64,000 nucleotides of DNA from Vitis vinifera (taxonomy: Eukaryota > Streptophyta > Magnoliopsida > Vitales > Vitaceae), in contig NC_081815.1 in NCBI RefSeq assembly GCF_030704535.1, forward strand, positions 2,123,001 through 2,187,000, given 5' to 3'. The position numbers and the translations under genes were made by a program. The notes below the pieces were generated by a model. That model saw nothing but the letters and a program-made list of their open reading frames with translations. It ran no database searches and was not told the DNA's origin. The stretch's first letter is position 1, and every line of letters starts with the position of its first letter. Shown piece after piece: positions 26,260-38,462 of this stretch.

Positions 26260-26311
26260 CACGTGCGGTGGGAGATAGCAATATCTCTCGGAATCACAGT
26301 CTGCCACGTGG
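26260..26311. promoter_or_regulatory. Two G-box words upstream of the IAA-conjugate hydrolase
   Basis: CACGTG occurs at 26260-26265 and as the palindrome CCACGTGG at 26304-26311, about 140 and 190 bases upstream of the ATG. G-boxes bind bHLH and bZIP factors (MYC2, PIF, ABF types), so jasmonate, light or ABA input is plausible. Function is inferred only. Confidence 0.55.
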
Positions 26312-26329
26312 AAAAAACGTGTTAGATAA

Positions 26330-28486
26330 GGGTGTTTATGTCATTTTTTATTAAAACAAGGGTGGGTTGATAATTAATTGTCGGATGTTGGAACTTGGGA
26401 GCATGGATTAAATAGGAGAAAATTAGGGAGCAGTTGGTGATAATTGTCCTTATCTGAACAAGAAAATCCATCATCAGATTCCATACCTCAGGTTTATTTC
26501 CTTCTTTTTTTTTTTTTAATCTAATAAAAAATTCTGAATTCATTGGGGGCTCGGCTGGAGCTCACTCATCGACTAATGACTCAAAAGAGAAAGTACGAGC
26601 ATTTAATTGTGACATCTTAATGAAACTTTCTTTCAAAAATTTACTTTTTGTCAAAAAGCATAAAGGGGAGAACAAGTATGAGGTGTTCAATACAATTATT
26701 AATAACAAAAATTATAAAAAACATCTTTTAAGGTAAAGTCTATCTTGATATTCCACATTTGGATAAGGAATAAAATTCATAACACTATATATATATATAA
26801 GTTTTTCTTAAACTTGTAAACTCATTTTCGACTTAAATTTGACAATATCATTGAATGTGAACCGTTATAAATAGTATCAGAGTCGATCCACATTGTGGGG
26901 GTTTATTTAACTCTGAAGTATTTGTCTATCTGTTTGACCTTACAATTTTATATGACACAACAATGACAATATGTTTGTATAAGAACTTTTATAATATCTC
27001 ATATTAGATATGAGAGAAAGTTTCTAATAGTATTTATGTATTTTATCTCATTTTAAAAGTATTTGTTTATAAAAAAAAAAAAAGTTAAACAAAAATACCT
27101 ATAATTTGGATATAATAATAGTTACATTAATAATATTAATAATATAAATTCATATCATAAATAATAATATTAATGAGGTGTTAATAATAATAATTTAATT
27201 AGTCTTAATATAGCATATAAAGCATAAAAGGGCAAAACAAAAAACAAAAAACCAAAAACAAAAATTTAGAAATGATCTAATGGGGTGTTTCCACAATAGT
27301 AACAATCAAAATATAATAATATTATTTTTAATATAATATTAAAAATATGAATAATAAGGTCAATAATAATCATGAATAATAACATGAATAATTCAAAATA
27401 TTAATATTACAATAAATAATATTGATAATTAAGGAAAAAGTGAGTTTTGACTCACTAATTTGAAAAAAAAAAAAAACTACAATTTTTATAAATCGGTTTT
27501 ATCTTCATCCATTTTAAAATATATGCTATTTTTCATAACTCAAATAATTATTTTCTAGAATGACCTTTTTACTTGTAATGTAAATAATACCAATTAACAA
27601 TTCTTTTTACCATGAGAATTGATTTGAGATTAATAAAATAAAAAAATAAAAAATAAAAAATATAATTAAAACTAAAAAAAGCTTCAAAGTTAAAAGTATA
27701 AAAATAAAATATTAATTTTTACTTAGTTAAAGCACTTTAGTAGAAAATATGGTCATCGAGAAAGAACAAGAAATACAATGAGAGTAAATATTTTATTTTA
27801 AATTTTAAAGTTTTTTTATTGTACTTTTTTATGTATTTTAGTTTTAATTTATTTTTAAAATTTAAAATTTCTTATTTTATTGTTGATGTCAACTAACAAA
27901 ATTTTTATTCAATTTTATTTAAAAATTTTGAGAAGATGAGGGGATTTGTATTATATAATATAGTATATAATATCATTATTAACTTATAAATATTTTATTT
28001 ATTACTTGAGGATATTAGAGAATTTTTCTTAAATGCTTTGTATCTCATATTATATAGTAAAAAATTTATATTATATTTATCTGTAAAACACTATTATCAA
28101 ATTAAAATGATAAATTAATTTTGAATAATTTTATTTAATATTATCAAGTAAAAGGGTATTTGGAGAAATAATTATTTGACTTATAAAAAAGTGCATATAT
28201 TTTAAAATATTTTAAATAAATAAAGATAAAACTAATTTATAAAAGTTTGGTTACTTTTTCTATATTTTTTCAAATTAGTAACTCAAAACCCACTTTTTTC
28301 AATAATTAATAATAATAATAATGTATAAAAAATATAAAAGAAAAAATAAAAAAGCAAAGTTAGAGAAAAATAAGAGGAAGAGACAAAAAGAAAAAAAAGA
28401 AAAAAAAAAAAAGAAGAAGATATAGTCGGAGTTATAAAATTATCAACTTTAAATAAGGAAAATGTAATGTAAAAAAATTAGAGAAC
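26330..28486. other. AT-rich intergenic DNA
   Basis: More than 2 kb of very AT-rich sequence with ATA/TAA runs, A-tracts (for example near 27070 and 28390) and no ORF resembling a gene. No terminal repeats of a transposon could be fixed by eye. Confidence 0.7.
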
Positions 28487-28998
28487 AAAAATAGAAAGAA
28501 ATAAAAAGTAAAATAAAATAAAATTATATGTATATATTTAAACCAAATCAACGGTTTTTATATATTGTTTCAAAATCATTTTACTTAATTTTAATATTTC
28601 ATATCAAGATTAAATAATTAAAAAATACATAATTTTTTAACTAATTATAATTATATTTGATTATTTTTATAATATTTTCATGATAAAGTCATTTGAAAAT
28701 CATTTTCCTTATTTATTTTTTTATATTAACCTATAAAAATATAAAAATAGAAAGAAATAAAAAGTAAAATAAAATAAAATTATATGTATATATTTAAACC
28801 AAATCAACGGTTTTTATATATTGTTTCAAAATCATTTTACTTAATTTTAATATTTCATATCAAGATTAAATAATTAAAAAATACATAATTTTTTAACTAA
28901 TTATAATTATATTTGATTATTTTTATAATATTTTCATGATAAAATCATTTGAAAATCATTTTCCTTATTTATTTTTTTATATTAACCTATAAAAATAT
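28487..28998. repeat. Near-perfect tandem duplication, 256-bp unit, two copies
   Basis: Unit 1 (28487-28742) and unit 2 (28743-28998) match base for base over almost the whole length, for example AACCAAATCAACGG at 28541 and 28797; the clear difference I saw is AAAGTC versus AAATCA-type change (G to A) near 28687/28943. The low divergence indicates a recent duplication. No coding content. Confidence 0.88.
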
Positions 28999-29470
28999 AT
29001 ATATTTTTAAATTATTTATGTCTAAACACGGATTCTTTTTAAAAGCATTGAAAATAGAAATGCTATTAATTGAAATGTTACATATTAAAAACATTTTAGT
29101 AAAAATCAACTCTCAAATGCTTCATGAATCATTAAACGTGTTTTTCTAATTTTTAAAATATTATTTTTATAACATAATTATACATCTTAATTTTGTAGGT
29201 AAATAGCTTATCGATTCAAAATAATTTCCAAACATGCTTTTAACAACATTCCAAAGCTATATTTATTTTAGACACGGTATTAAATCACATCATAGGAAAT
29301 TGTATTTAGGGTTCATTTATTGATTATATTGTAACTACTTTAAAATAGGGTTACAACTTAGATCGGTTGATCGGGTTAATAGCTAATTCAAGTCCAATTC
29401 AAATCAAGAAACAATCAATCAAAATTCAACTTAATTTGACCTTTAATCCAAAATACTTAGGGGGTGTTTG

Positions 29471-29811
29471 TGATAGGTCCCAGTCAAAGCCAGAATATAA
29501 TTCTCTTTGGGTGAGAATAAACCACAGAGTTTGAATCAAATCTTTGTTGTCTTCTTATTGAATCTGATAGAATTTAAATACATAAAGTTCAACCACTTCC
29601 TACAAATAAGGAAACAACTACTCAACATGTTGCAAATACGTAGCTATAACTGCATGACCCACTCCTTCCACTCCTTTGCAAATATGTGAACATTGAGAAC
29701 AACTTGGACTAAGTCTTTGACAACACATCTTTGACAGCACATCCATTTTCCCATGCACAGTCTGTTCTCCTTACACTAATAGGCACACGTGTTGATCTTC
29801 TTAGCTTATCA
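29471..29811 (-). repeat. Chromovirus 3' LTR (element sense)
   Basis: 341 bp, starting TGATAGGTCCCAGTC and ending TTCTTAGCTTATCA on the plus strand; paired with 34189-34548. Confidence 0.92.
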
Positions 29812-29829
29812 TTGCCCCATTCTTTCAGT

Positions 29830-32800
29830 CGAACTTTGTTATCCAGATTCAAATTAATATACTTGTTGCGCAACTCCTGGGTATTTTCCCATGTAACATC
29901 TTCTTTTGGAAGCTTTTTCCACTGGACAAGGCTTTCTTCAACAAAACTTGACTCTTTCTTAACCCACCTAGTATTCAAAATAGCTTCAGGTTCCATAATA
30001 ATCTCACCATCATCAGTTAAGGATGGCAACTCAGTGCTGGTGGCCTTAGTCTCCCATACCTGCCTTTTAAGCAGTGAAACATGAAAAACAGGGTGAATTC
30101 GAGAACCTTCAGGCAACTTGAGTTTGTAAGCTACTTTTCCAACCTTTTCTTCAATTTGGTATGGGCCATAAAAGCGACTGGCTAACTTTTGGTACGCCCT
30201 CCTAAAGATAGTTTGCTAGCAATAAGGATGGAGTTTAAGGAAGACCAAATCCTCCACTTGGAATTCCATGTTCCTTCTTTTTTAATTTGCCACTTGTTTC
30301 ATTCGATTAATTGCTGCATGTATTTGATCTTGAGCTACTGTAAAATGGCATTTCGAGATACCAATGTCTGGTCCACCTCATTCACAGAAGATGCTCCAAC
30401 TTGATAGTTTGGAATACTTGGTGGTGGTCTCCCATAGAGAGCTTGAAAAGGGGTCATCCCAATAGAGGAGTGGTATGTAGTGTTGTACCAAAATTCAGCC
30501 CATGGAAGAAAAGAACTCCATTTTCGAGGTTGTTGAGAAACAAAACAACAAAGATATTGCTCGACGCACCTGTTAACTACCTCAGATTGATTGTCGGTTT
30601 GGGGATGATAGGCAGAGCTCATGTGCAGCTTAGTACCCGACATTTTGAAGAATTCACGCCAAAAGTGACTTATGAAAATGGGATCTCTGTCACTAATAAT
30701 TGATTTTGGCAAGCCATGAAGCTTGACAATCTCTTCCACAAAATTTTCAGCTACCATTTTTGCCGTGTAAGGATGCGACAAAGCTAAAAAATGAGTTGAT
30801 TTACTCAGGCGGTCCACTACCATAAAAATAGTGCTTTTGCCATTAGATGGTGGTAATCCCTCAATAAAACCCATGGTGATGTTGTCCCAAACTTGGCAAG
30901 GGATAGGCAATGGTTGAAGAAGACCAACTGGAGATAAAGTTTCTGCTTTATTCTTTTAGCAAACAGTGCATGAGGTTACATATTGTTGAATCACCTTATG
31001 CATTGATGGCCAATAGAATTGTTGTGTCAATCGCTTGTATGTTCTCAATACCCCAGAATGTCCTCCATATGGTGAGTCATGGAATTCCTGCAATAACTGA
31101 TTGACAAGTTGGGAATTAGGAGGAATTACTACACTGTTTTTGTAACATACCAAACCATTTTGCCACTTGTAGGGTGCTCCAAGATTTGCAGTGGCAAGCT
31201 TGCCAATTCGGACCATGTAGGGATGCTCGTTGGCTTCCTTCTTGATTGCATTCCACAAAGATGTTTGAGGGACAAAAAGAGTATTAAGGCTAGGGTTGCC
31301 TGTTACTCTTGACAAAGCATCAGGAGCAGAATTCTCCCTTCTCGGTTTGTAAGTGATCTCATAGTCATACCCCAACAATTTGGATACCCACTTTTGTTGT
31401 TCTGGCGTCACTATGCGTTGCTCCATTAAATACTTGAGGCTGCATTGGTCAGATTGGATGTAGAATTTTTGGCCCAACAAGTAAGGTCGCCAAGTCTGAA
31501 TAGATTGAACAATGGCAAGCATTTCTTTGGCATAGGTAAACCATGATTGCTTAGTGATTCCTAAGGCTCGGCTCATCAATGCTATGGGTCTCCCTTGTTG
31601 AGTTAGCACTGTTTTAATTCCAGCACTTGAAGCATCAAATTCAATGACAAATGGTTCATTAAAATTAGGCATAGCAAGGGTAAGAGTAGAAGTCATTGCT
31701 TGCTTCAAAGCCTTGAATGCATCCTTGGTTTCTTCCGTCCATCTAAATTGCCCCTTTTTTAAGAGATTGGTGAGTGGCCAAGCTATAACTCCATAATTGC
31801 GGACAAACTTTTTGTAATAACCTGTAAGGCCTAAGAATCCTCGCAAGTCAGAAACATTTGTGGGTCTAGGCCAATTAAGCATAGCCTTAATTTTCCCTTG
31901 GTCCACCTTGACACCTTGTGGAGTTACAATGTGACCCAAATATTCAACTTCTTGCTGGCCAAAGGCACACTTGCCAAGCTTGATGAAAAATTTGTGATGC
32001 CTTAATATTTCAAAAGCCTTTTTAACATGTTCAATATGCATGATCCAATTGGGGCTATAAATTAGAATATCATAAAAAAAAACTAACACAAATTCTCGAA
32101 GATATGGCCAAAATATTGAATTCATAATAGCCTGAAAAGTTGAAGGAGCATTACACAAGCCAAAAGGCATAACCACATATTCATAATGACCATTGTGTGT
32201 ACGAAAGACAGTTTTGTGAATGTCTAATGGGTGTACCCGTACCTGGTGATAACCTGATCGGAGATCAAGTTTAGTAAAGAAGGTTGCCCCATATAGTTTG
32301 TCAAGCATATCATCAACGGTTGGAATAAGAAATCTATCATTGATGGTTATAGCATTAAGGACTCTATAGTCAGTACAAAAACGCCAAGTTCCATATTTCT
32401 TTTTTACTAACAGAACAGGTGAAGATAATGGACTTGCGCTAGACCTTATTAGCCCCAATTTTAACATGTCATGAACATGCTTTTCTATTTTAGCTTTTTG
32501 AAAGTAGGCATACCTGTATGACCAGACATTAATTGGCTCAGTCCCCTCTTTGAGATTGATGTGGTGATCTATCTCCCTTTCTGGTGGAAGCTGCTTTGGT
32601 TCCTGATACATGTCCTCAAATTCTTGTAACAACTGCTGCATTTCTGGTTGAATTCCTTGAGACACTTCTTCCATGGCTGCATGTAGACAGACGACGAATA
32701 TGGAGTTTCTCTGCTTTATCTCTTTTGAAATTGTTTTGAATTTCATAGGCTGAATTGGTTGGTTGTCAATTCCTTCTAGTTGATGACGCTGGTGCTTCCA

Positions 32801-32884
32801 CGAAAACTCCATTGTCATTCTTTTCCAATCACAAACCACCGTGCCCAATTGTTCAAGCCAGTGGACTCCTAACACCATATCCAA
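29830..32884 (-). pseudogene. Chromovirus pol: RT, RNase H, integrase and chromodomain, decayed
   Basis: The long frame 30956-32884 carries RT (GTWRFCTDYRVLNAITIND, SGYHQVRVHPLDIHKTVFRT), RNase H (FVIEFDASSAGIKTVLTQQG) and the integrase HHCC finger (HDSPYGGHSGVLRTYKR ... CTVC). The RT active site, normally F-D-D-I-L, reads FFYDIL, so one catalytic Asp is Tyr. After a stop, 30335-30910 has the integrase core; the first catalytic Asp (usually MDFIEGLP) is Gly, giving MGFIEGLP, while SDRDP and the SEVVNR Glu remain. The 29709-30116 frame holds the chromodomain-type motif WVKKESSFVEESLVQWKKLP. Loss of these Asp residues alone would inactivate the enzymes. Confidence 0.9.
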
Positions 32885-33270
32885 CCCAATCAGCGGTAAT
32901 GAATAAAGAGTTAAGGTAAATGGAATACCTTGCGATAGGGCTGAAACATTTTCAAATCTCCCTTAGCACTTTAGAGGATCACTATTAGCTACTTTCACAT
33001 TAAAGGGTTCAGTTGGTACCACCGGTAATTGCAATAGTTCAGCTATCCTCTCATTGATAAAATTGTGGGTTGACCCACCATCAATAAGAACAATTAGTTC
33101 ATGGGGTCCCACTTTAGCCGAGACTCACATGGTTGTGGCTATTGACCACCCAATGAAAGCATGGAGTGAAATTTCAGGTTCTCCTCGAAGGTGGTGTGAG
33201 CTTCCACTTCGTCATTTTCCTCTTCGTCATAGTTTCCTTCAAGCAAAAGTAGCTGCGGTCCTTTGCATTT

Positions 33271-34167
33271 GTGTCATAGTGCAAATTTCTCATCGCAATT
33301 AAAACAAAGGCCTTGAGCACGCCTCCTCTGCATCTCAGCCCAAGTGAGTCGTTTCATTGGTGAAAGGGTCTTCGTTTTCGTTGGAGAAGAGCCAATAGTG
33401 GTCCTGCTGAATGGACGTGCAGCCGTCTCATAACGGTTCAACTGCTCGTCTCGCATCCTAGCCAAACTGATGGCTTCCTTCAAGGATTTTGGCTTAAACA
33501 TCTGAATCCCATCTGTTATTTCAGCTTTAAGACCTCCCATAAATGTGCCAACCAATGCCTTTTGAGTCCACCCCTGAACTCTATTCCCCAATCTCTCAAA
33601 TTCTCTTTGGTACTCACGCAAGAATCCCGTTTGTCTTATTTTTTATAAAGACTCGTCAAAGTCTTCGCAATCTGTTGGACCAAAGCGAGACCATAATTTC
33701 TCTATAAAAATGTCCCACGTCACCTCCTTCCTTTCCTCATGATAAGCCTTGCGCAACCACTGCCACCATTGATTTGCCTCCCCTTCCAAATGAAAGGAAG
33801 CCAAAGACACCTTTTGTGTTTCCAAAGTGCCCTGGTATTCAAAGAATTGGTCGACACGCGTAAACCATTCTGTTGGGTCGTCACCAGAATACTTGGGAAA
33901 TTCAAGCTTGGCGAACTTAGAGGAAAACATTGGTCGTCCCCCTTTTGTGTTTTCACTAGAACGACCATAAGAAGACTGTCCGCTGCGTTCATTGATGTTG
34001 CTAGAGGCTGGGTCTTGCCTTGTACTCAAAACTTCAGAGATCTTACTGATAGCATTCTCTAGTTGATGTAGTTTGTCATTAACACCCAGCTCCATTATGC
34101 TCAAATTAGCTTGAATCCCCCCAAGACCCACTTCTAAATTCTCGATTCTTTCTTTGTTGGTGGCCAT
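33271..34167 (-). pseudogene. Chromovirus gag with CCHC knuckle, interrupted by stops
   Basis: The likely start is the ATG at 34167 (MATNKERIENLEVGL), just inside the primer site. The capsid-type retrotransposon gag core follows (KLEFPKYSGDDPTEWFTRVD, EGEANQWWQWLRKAYHEE). An in-frame TAA at 33640-33642 splits the protein; the same frame continues LREYQREFERLGNRVQGW to a zinc knuckle CFNCDEKFAL whose expected Gly codon is TGA, followed by HKC. All pieces are in one frame, so the damage here is by point mutation, not indels. Confidence 0.88.
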
Positions 34168-34175
34168 GATGTATG

Positions 34176-34187
34176 GCTCTGATACCA
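34176..34187 (-). other. Primer binding site for initiator methionine tRNA
   Basis: On the minus strand the 12 bases TGGTATCAGAGC lie one base inside the 5' LTR and match the standard plant tRNA-iMet primer site used to start minus-strand DNA synthesis. Confidence 0.92.
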
Positions 34188-34188
34188 A

Positions 34189-34548
34189 TGATAGGTCCCA
34201 GTCAAAGCCAGAATATAATTCTCTTCGGGTAAGAATAAACCACAGTGTTTGGATCAAATCTTTGCTGCCTTCTTATTGAATCTGATAGAATTTAAATACA
34301 TAAAGTTCAACCACTTCCTATAAATAAGGAAACAACTACTCAACATGTTGCAAATAAGTAGCTATAACTACATGACCCATTCCATTCCTTCCACTCCTTT
34401 GCAAATATGTGAACATTGAGAACAACTTGGACTAAGTCTTTGACAACACATCTTTGACAGCACATCCATCTTCCCATGCACAGTCTGTCCTTCTTACACG
34501 TACCCTGGATTTCTAATAGGCACACGTGTTGATCTTCTTAGCTTATCA
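34189..34548 (-). repeat. Chromovirus 5' LTR (element sense)
   Basis: 360 bp, same ends as the other LTR, with a ~19-bp segment (around 34497-34515) that the partner lacks. It is followed by the GTTTG duplication at 34549-34553. Confidence 0.92.
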
Positions 34549-35408
34549 GTTTGGTATATAGGAATAAGGAGTGAGAATAGACATATCAGTCTTTTTCTTC
34601 CTTATTCTTATGTTTGGATAAATGTTAAGAAGATAGAAATGAAATAAAAAATTATTCAGGCAGAAATCAAATCCAACTTATAAGTCGGATTTGAATTAAT
34701 CAAAAGTAGGTGGTATTCTGATTCATTAAACCCATTTGATAATATAAAATAACATAAATTTACTATTTTACCCTCTTATTTCATTCTTCAAGCCCGACGC
34801 TTATCTTCTTTGCAAAGCTAGAGACTCATTCATCATCCACTTCTATGCAACAAGTGATTCTCCCAAACTAAATCAATCAAACCTTCCACGACATTTAGAA
34901 AAAAAAAATTCAATTTCTAATTTTTAGGGTTTTGAATGAAATTTGAATTCTTTTATTTCTTCTTTTGGAAATAGGAAAAACTTTTGCTAGCTTTGAGAAT
35001 TTAAATATTATAATAAATATTTTTTTTCTTCTTTTTTGGTAAAATATAATTTTATAACTACTTAAGCATGACAAATTATTCAAATTTTTAATAAAAATGA
35101 TAATTGAATATTTGTACATTAGGGTCATATGATTTTTTATAGTTAATTTTTTATTTATTAAGTATATATATTTTTTAGTCTTATTATTTAATAACAAAAA
35201 AACTCTCAAAATTTATTTATTTTAAATAAAAAAAATTATTTTAAATTATATGGAAGGATATTATTGTAAATTTATTTCTTTTTCATTTCCATTCCTATTA
35301 TTATCAAACATTGGAATGGAAACAAATAATCATTTCAATCTTGCATTCCTAAGTTCATTCAAATAATCTGGATAATGAAAAAATAATCTCCTCCAGCCAT
35401 TACACTTA

Positions 35409-37136
35409 GGGGGTGTTTGGTACAAGGGAATAGGGAGTGAGAATAGACATCTCATTCCTTTTCTCCCTTATTCCTATGTTTGGATAAATGTTAAGAAGGT
35501 GGAAATGAAATAAAAAATTATTCCGGCAGAAATCAAATCCAACTTATGAGTCGGATTTGCATTCATTAAAAGTAGGTGGTATTCTGATTCATTAAACCTA
35601 TTTGATAATATAAAATAACCTAAATTACTATTTTACCCTTTTATCTTGTTCTTCAAACCCGATGTTTATCTTCTTTGTAAAGGTAGAGATCCATTCACCA
35701 TCCACTTCTTATCTTCTTTGGAAAGTTAGAGACCCACTCATCATCCAATTCTCTGCAACAAGTGATTCTTCCAAATTGAATCAATTAAACCTTCCACGAT
35801 ATTTAAAAAAAAAAAATCAATTTCTAATTTATAGGGTTTTGGATGTTCATTTTGATTGTTGGATCTAGGATTTGTCATTGTTTGCTGCAACTAGGTTCTG
35901 AAAACTCCCTTGTACATCTTTGATCAGGTTTACCTTATTTTCTCTTTCTTCTTCTACTTCTTTATATGTGTTTCTTCTTCTCTATAAATCGATTAATTTT
36001 TTTTTATTAATTTATGTTTGGAATCTTTGATGTTTCTTTATCTTGTATTAATGGAAACTGGAGAGAAAAATTGAAATGGTTGGAAAAAGATTTTTCAATT
36101 TCACGTGTTTACAATATTGAAAATTTTTAATGGTTAGGAAAAAAATAAAAAGATATGATACTTAGAAAGTTATGGTACTTAAAAATATTGAAGATTTTTC
36201 GATCTCCATATTGCATCCTTGTTAATTTATTGTCGTTAGGTTGGATTGATAGAAATTTTAGGTTGGATTTTGTTTCATCAATTTCCTATGAACTTTTTTA
36301 TTGATTTGATGGCTTAATTTTGGAGGATATACTAGTTGTAGATTTTAGTAGATATGGTACTTATATTGAGAACTAGAATGAAGTTTGTGTTTTTTTATTT
36401 CCTTTTTTGCAAATAAGAAATAAGTATTTGGTAGCTTTGACAATTTATATGTTCTTATATTTTTTTTCTTTTTTTTTCTTAATAAAATATAATTCTATAG
36501 CTTTTGCATGACAAATTATTTAAAATTTTGATAAAAAAAAACGAATATTTAAAATTTTTTAAGGTTATGGATTTTATCGGATATGATACTTGTTGAAAAT
36601 TAGAATAAATTTGAATTCTTTTATTTCCTTTTTTGAAAATAGGAAAAACATTTACTAGCTTTGAGAATTTAAATATTATAATAAATAATTTTTTTTTTTG
36701 AAAAATATAATTTTATAACTACTTAAGCATGACAAATTATTCAAATTTTTAATAAAAATAATAATTGAATATTTGTGCATTAGGGTTATACGATTTTTTA
36801 TGGTTAATTTTTTATTTATTGAGTATATATATATTTTTTAGTCTTATTATTTAATAACAAAAAACCTCTCAAATTTTATTTTTTAAAAATAAAAGTAAAA
36901 ATAAAAAAATATTTTAAATTATATGTAAGGATATTATTGTAAATTTATTTCTTTTTCATTTCCATTCCTATTATTATCAAACATTGGAATGGAAACAAAT
37001 AATCATTCCAATCTTGCATTCTTAAGTTCATCTAAATGTTACAAATGGAATCATCAAATTCATTCCATTCCACTAAGAAATAGGAAAGGAAACAAAATAT
37101 TATTTTCATTCCCTATTCCGACGTACCAAACACCCC
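35409..37136. mobile_element. Inner Tourist-like element B, 1.73 kb
   Basis: The left TIR GGGGGTGTTTGGTACAAGG and right end (complement GGGGTGTTTGGTACGTCGG) are flanked by TTA at 35406-35408 and 37137-37139. Large parts of its body match element A (for example 36600-37020 against 34930-35350), so both are copies of one family. No transposase ORF is present. B is inserted inside A. Confidence 0.82.
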
Positions 37137-37237
37137 TTAGATGGAATCATCAAATTCATTTATATTCACTAAAAAATAGGAATAGAAACAAAATTTTCAT
37201 CTCCTTTCCTTATTCTGACGTACCAAACACCCCCTTA

Positions 37238-38462
37238 GCTCAACCTCATTATTCTAAACTCCAGTTGAACTCAAGTTGGTCAGGTTAAATTTAAGTTGAT
37301 TGGATTAGACTTGAATTGATTGAGTTATATAATTCAAAATCTATACATAGTGGTTTTTTAATTAATTTATTTTTATATATTTATACCGAAATTTAAATAA
37401 TAAATTACATAAAAAATTTGAGATAACAATAAAAAATGAAAATAAACTCATACATTAAAAAAAATGAAAAAGTGTATGATATAAAAGTAAAATAAACTCA
37501 TATGTTTTTTTTAAATAAAAAATATATGATATAATTATAATTTGATATTTTTCTTTAAAATGTAAAAAAATAAATATTATCATAATAAACATTATAAATA
37601 ATAAAATAAAAAATAAAAAACGATTTTGGCTAGGCTCGGGGTTGTTCAAAACTTAACTTGAACCTAACTCAAATTGAATTTAGATTGAAAAATTTTAATT
37701 AAAGCTCAAAAATGTTTGCCCTAACCCACCCAAATATCGGGTTAGGTTTGGGTTGGATCAGACCAACCTGTCCAAGTTGTACCCTACTTTTAAGAAGGAA
37801 ATTCATGCATATTTTAAATTTTTTTTCTCATACATTTTAATTTTGAATCTCAGTATAGTTTTCAATTCATATACTAGCTGCTATTAAAAAAAAAACCAAA
37901 TACTGAAGAATTTCTATCATTTTATGAATATTTATTTTATTAGGCCATTTTTATTTCACATAAATAGGGCAAAATGTGGTCTAATGAGAAAAAGAAAAAA
38001 GAAAAAAAAGAAACATGGGCATAAATATCTTCGAAATTTCTTTACGTTGAGACCAAAACGGAGAAACTGATCCCCAAAGTCGACCACAAGTCTGATGTGG
38101 GACCCTAACAAATCAGCAACCAAATGGAATCCGCGTGTACGGCCACGATAAAAGGATGATGACTCCAAACGCGACGTTAGGGAGAGGCAAAAGACCGGAA
38201 CTTTTTCTCACGTCTCTTTTCTATTTTCATCTTCAACACGCCTAAGCAATCCCTTTGAATCTCCCTCTCCTACTTCTTTTTTCTTTCCCTCGAAGAACCC
38301 TAATCTCAGTTTTATTCACAGGTCTGCGATTGCCTTCGATCTTTTTTGGTGTAAAGAATTTCAAATTTTTTGGAATTAGGGCTTCTTGTGATCTAATCGT
38401 GTTATTAATTTTTAAATTTTTGCAATTTTGGAAGATCGGGGTTTAATTCCAGGGAATCGGCC
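37238..38462. other. Spacer and 5' leader of VPS32
   Basis: The first ~700 bases are AT-rich without coding signal. From about 38150 the sequence has pyrimidine-rich tracts (CTCTCCTACTTC) and leads into the VPS32 start at 38463. A possible leader intron between about 38320 and 38450 cannot be fixed without transcripts. Nothing else is seen. Confidence 0.5.

Larger units (their letters stand above)
29471..34548 (-). mobile_element. Ty3/gypsy chromovirus, 5.08 kb, near full length but inactive
   Basis: Two LTRs (29471-29811 and 34189-34548), TG...CA ends, a 5-bp duplication GTTTG (29466-29470 and 34549-34553), a tRNA-iMet primer binding site and a purine tract (complement of 29812-29830) define the element, transcribed on the minus strand. 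Order is gag, protease, RT, RNase H, integrase, chromodomain, in one frame for most of its length. In-frame stops occur in gag (33640-33642), in the zinc knuckle (33271-33273), near the protease end and before the integrase core. Catalytic residues are also lost (see pol). LTRs are similar but differ by a ~19-bp indel and scattered changes. Confidence 0.93.
29460..37234. mobile_element. Outer Tourist-like (PIF/Harbinger) element A, interrupted twice
   Basis: The left end is GGGGGTGTTTG at 29460, preceded by TTA; the right end ...ACCAAACACCCCC closes at 37234 and is followed by TTA. Between them, subtracting the chromovirus (29471-34548 plus one GTTTG) and element B (35409-37136 plus one TTA) leaves about 0.95 kb of element A body. 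It contains no transposase and is therefore non-autonomous. The left TIR is cut 11 bases in by the chromovirus. Family is inferred from TIR type and TTA duplication. Confidence 0.75.

Noticed and set aside
33739-34062. 107-codon plus-strand ORF
   Set aside because: Antisense to chromovirus gag.
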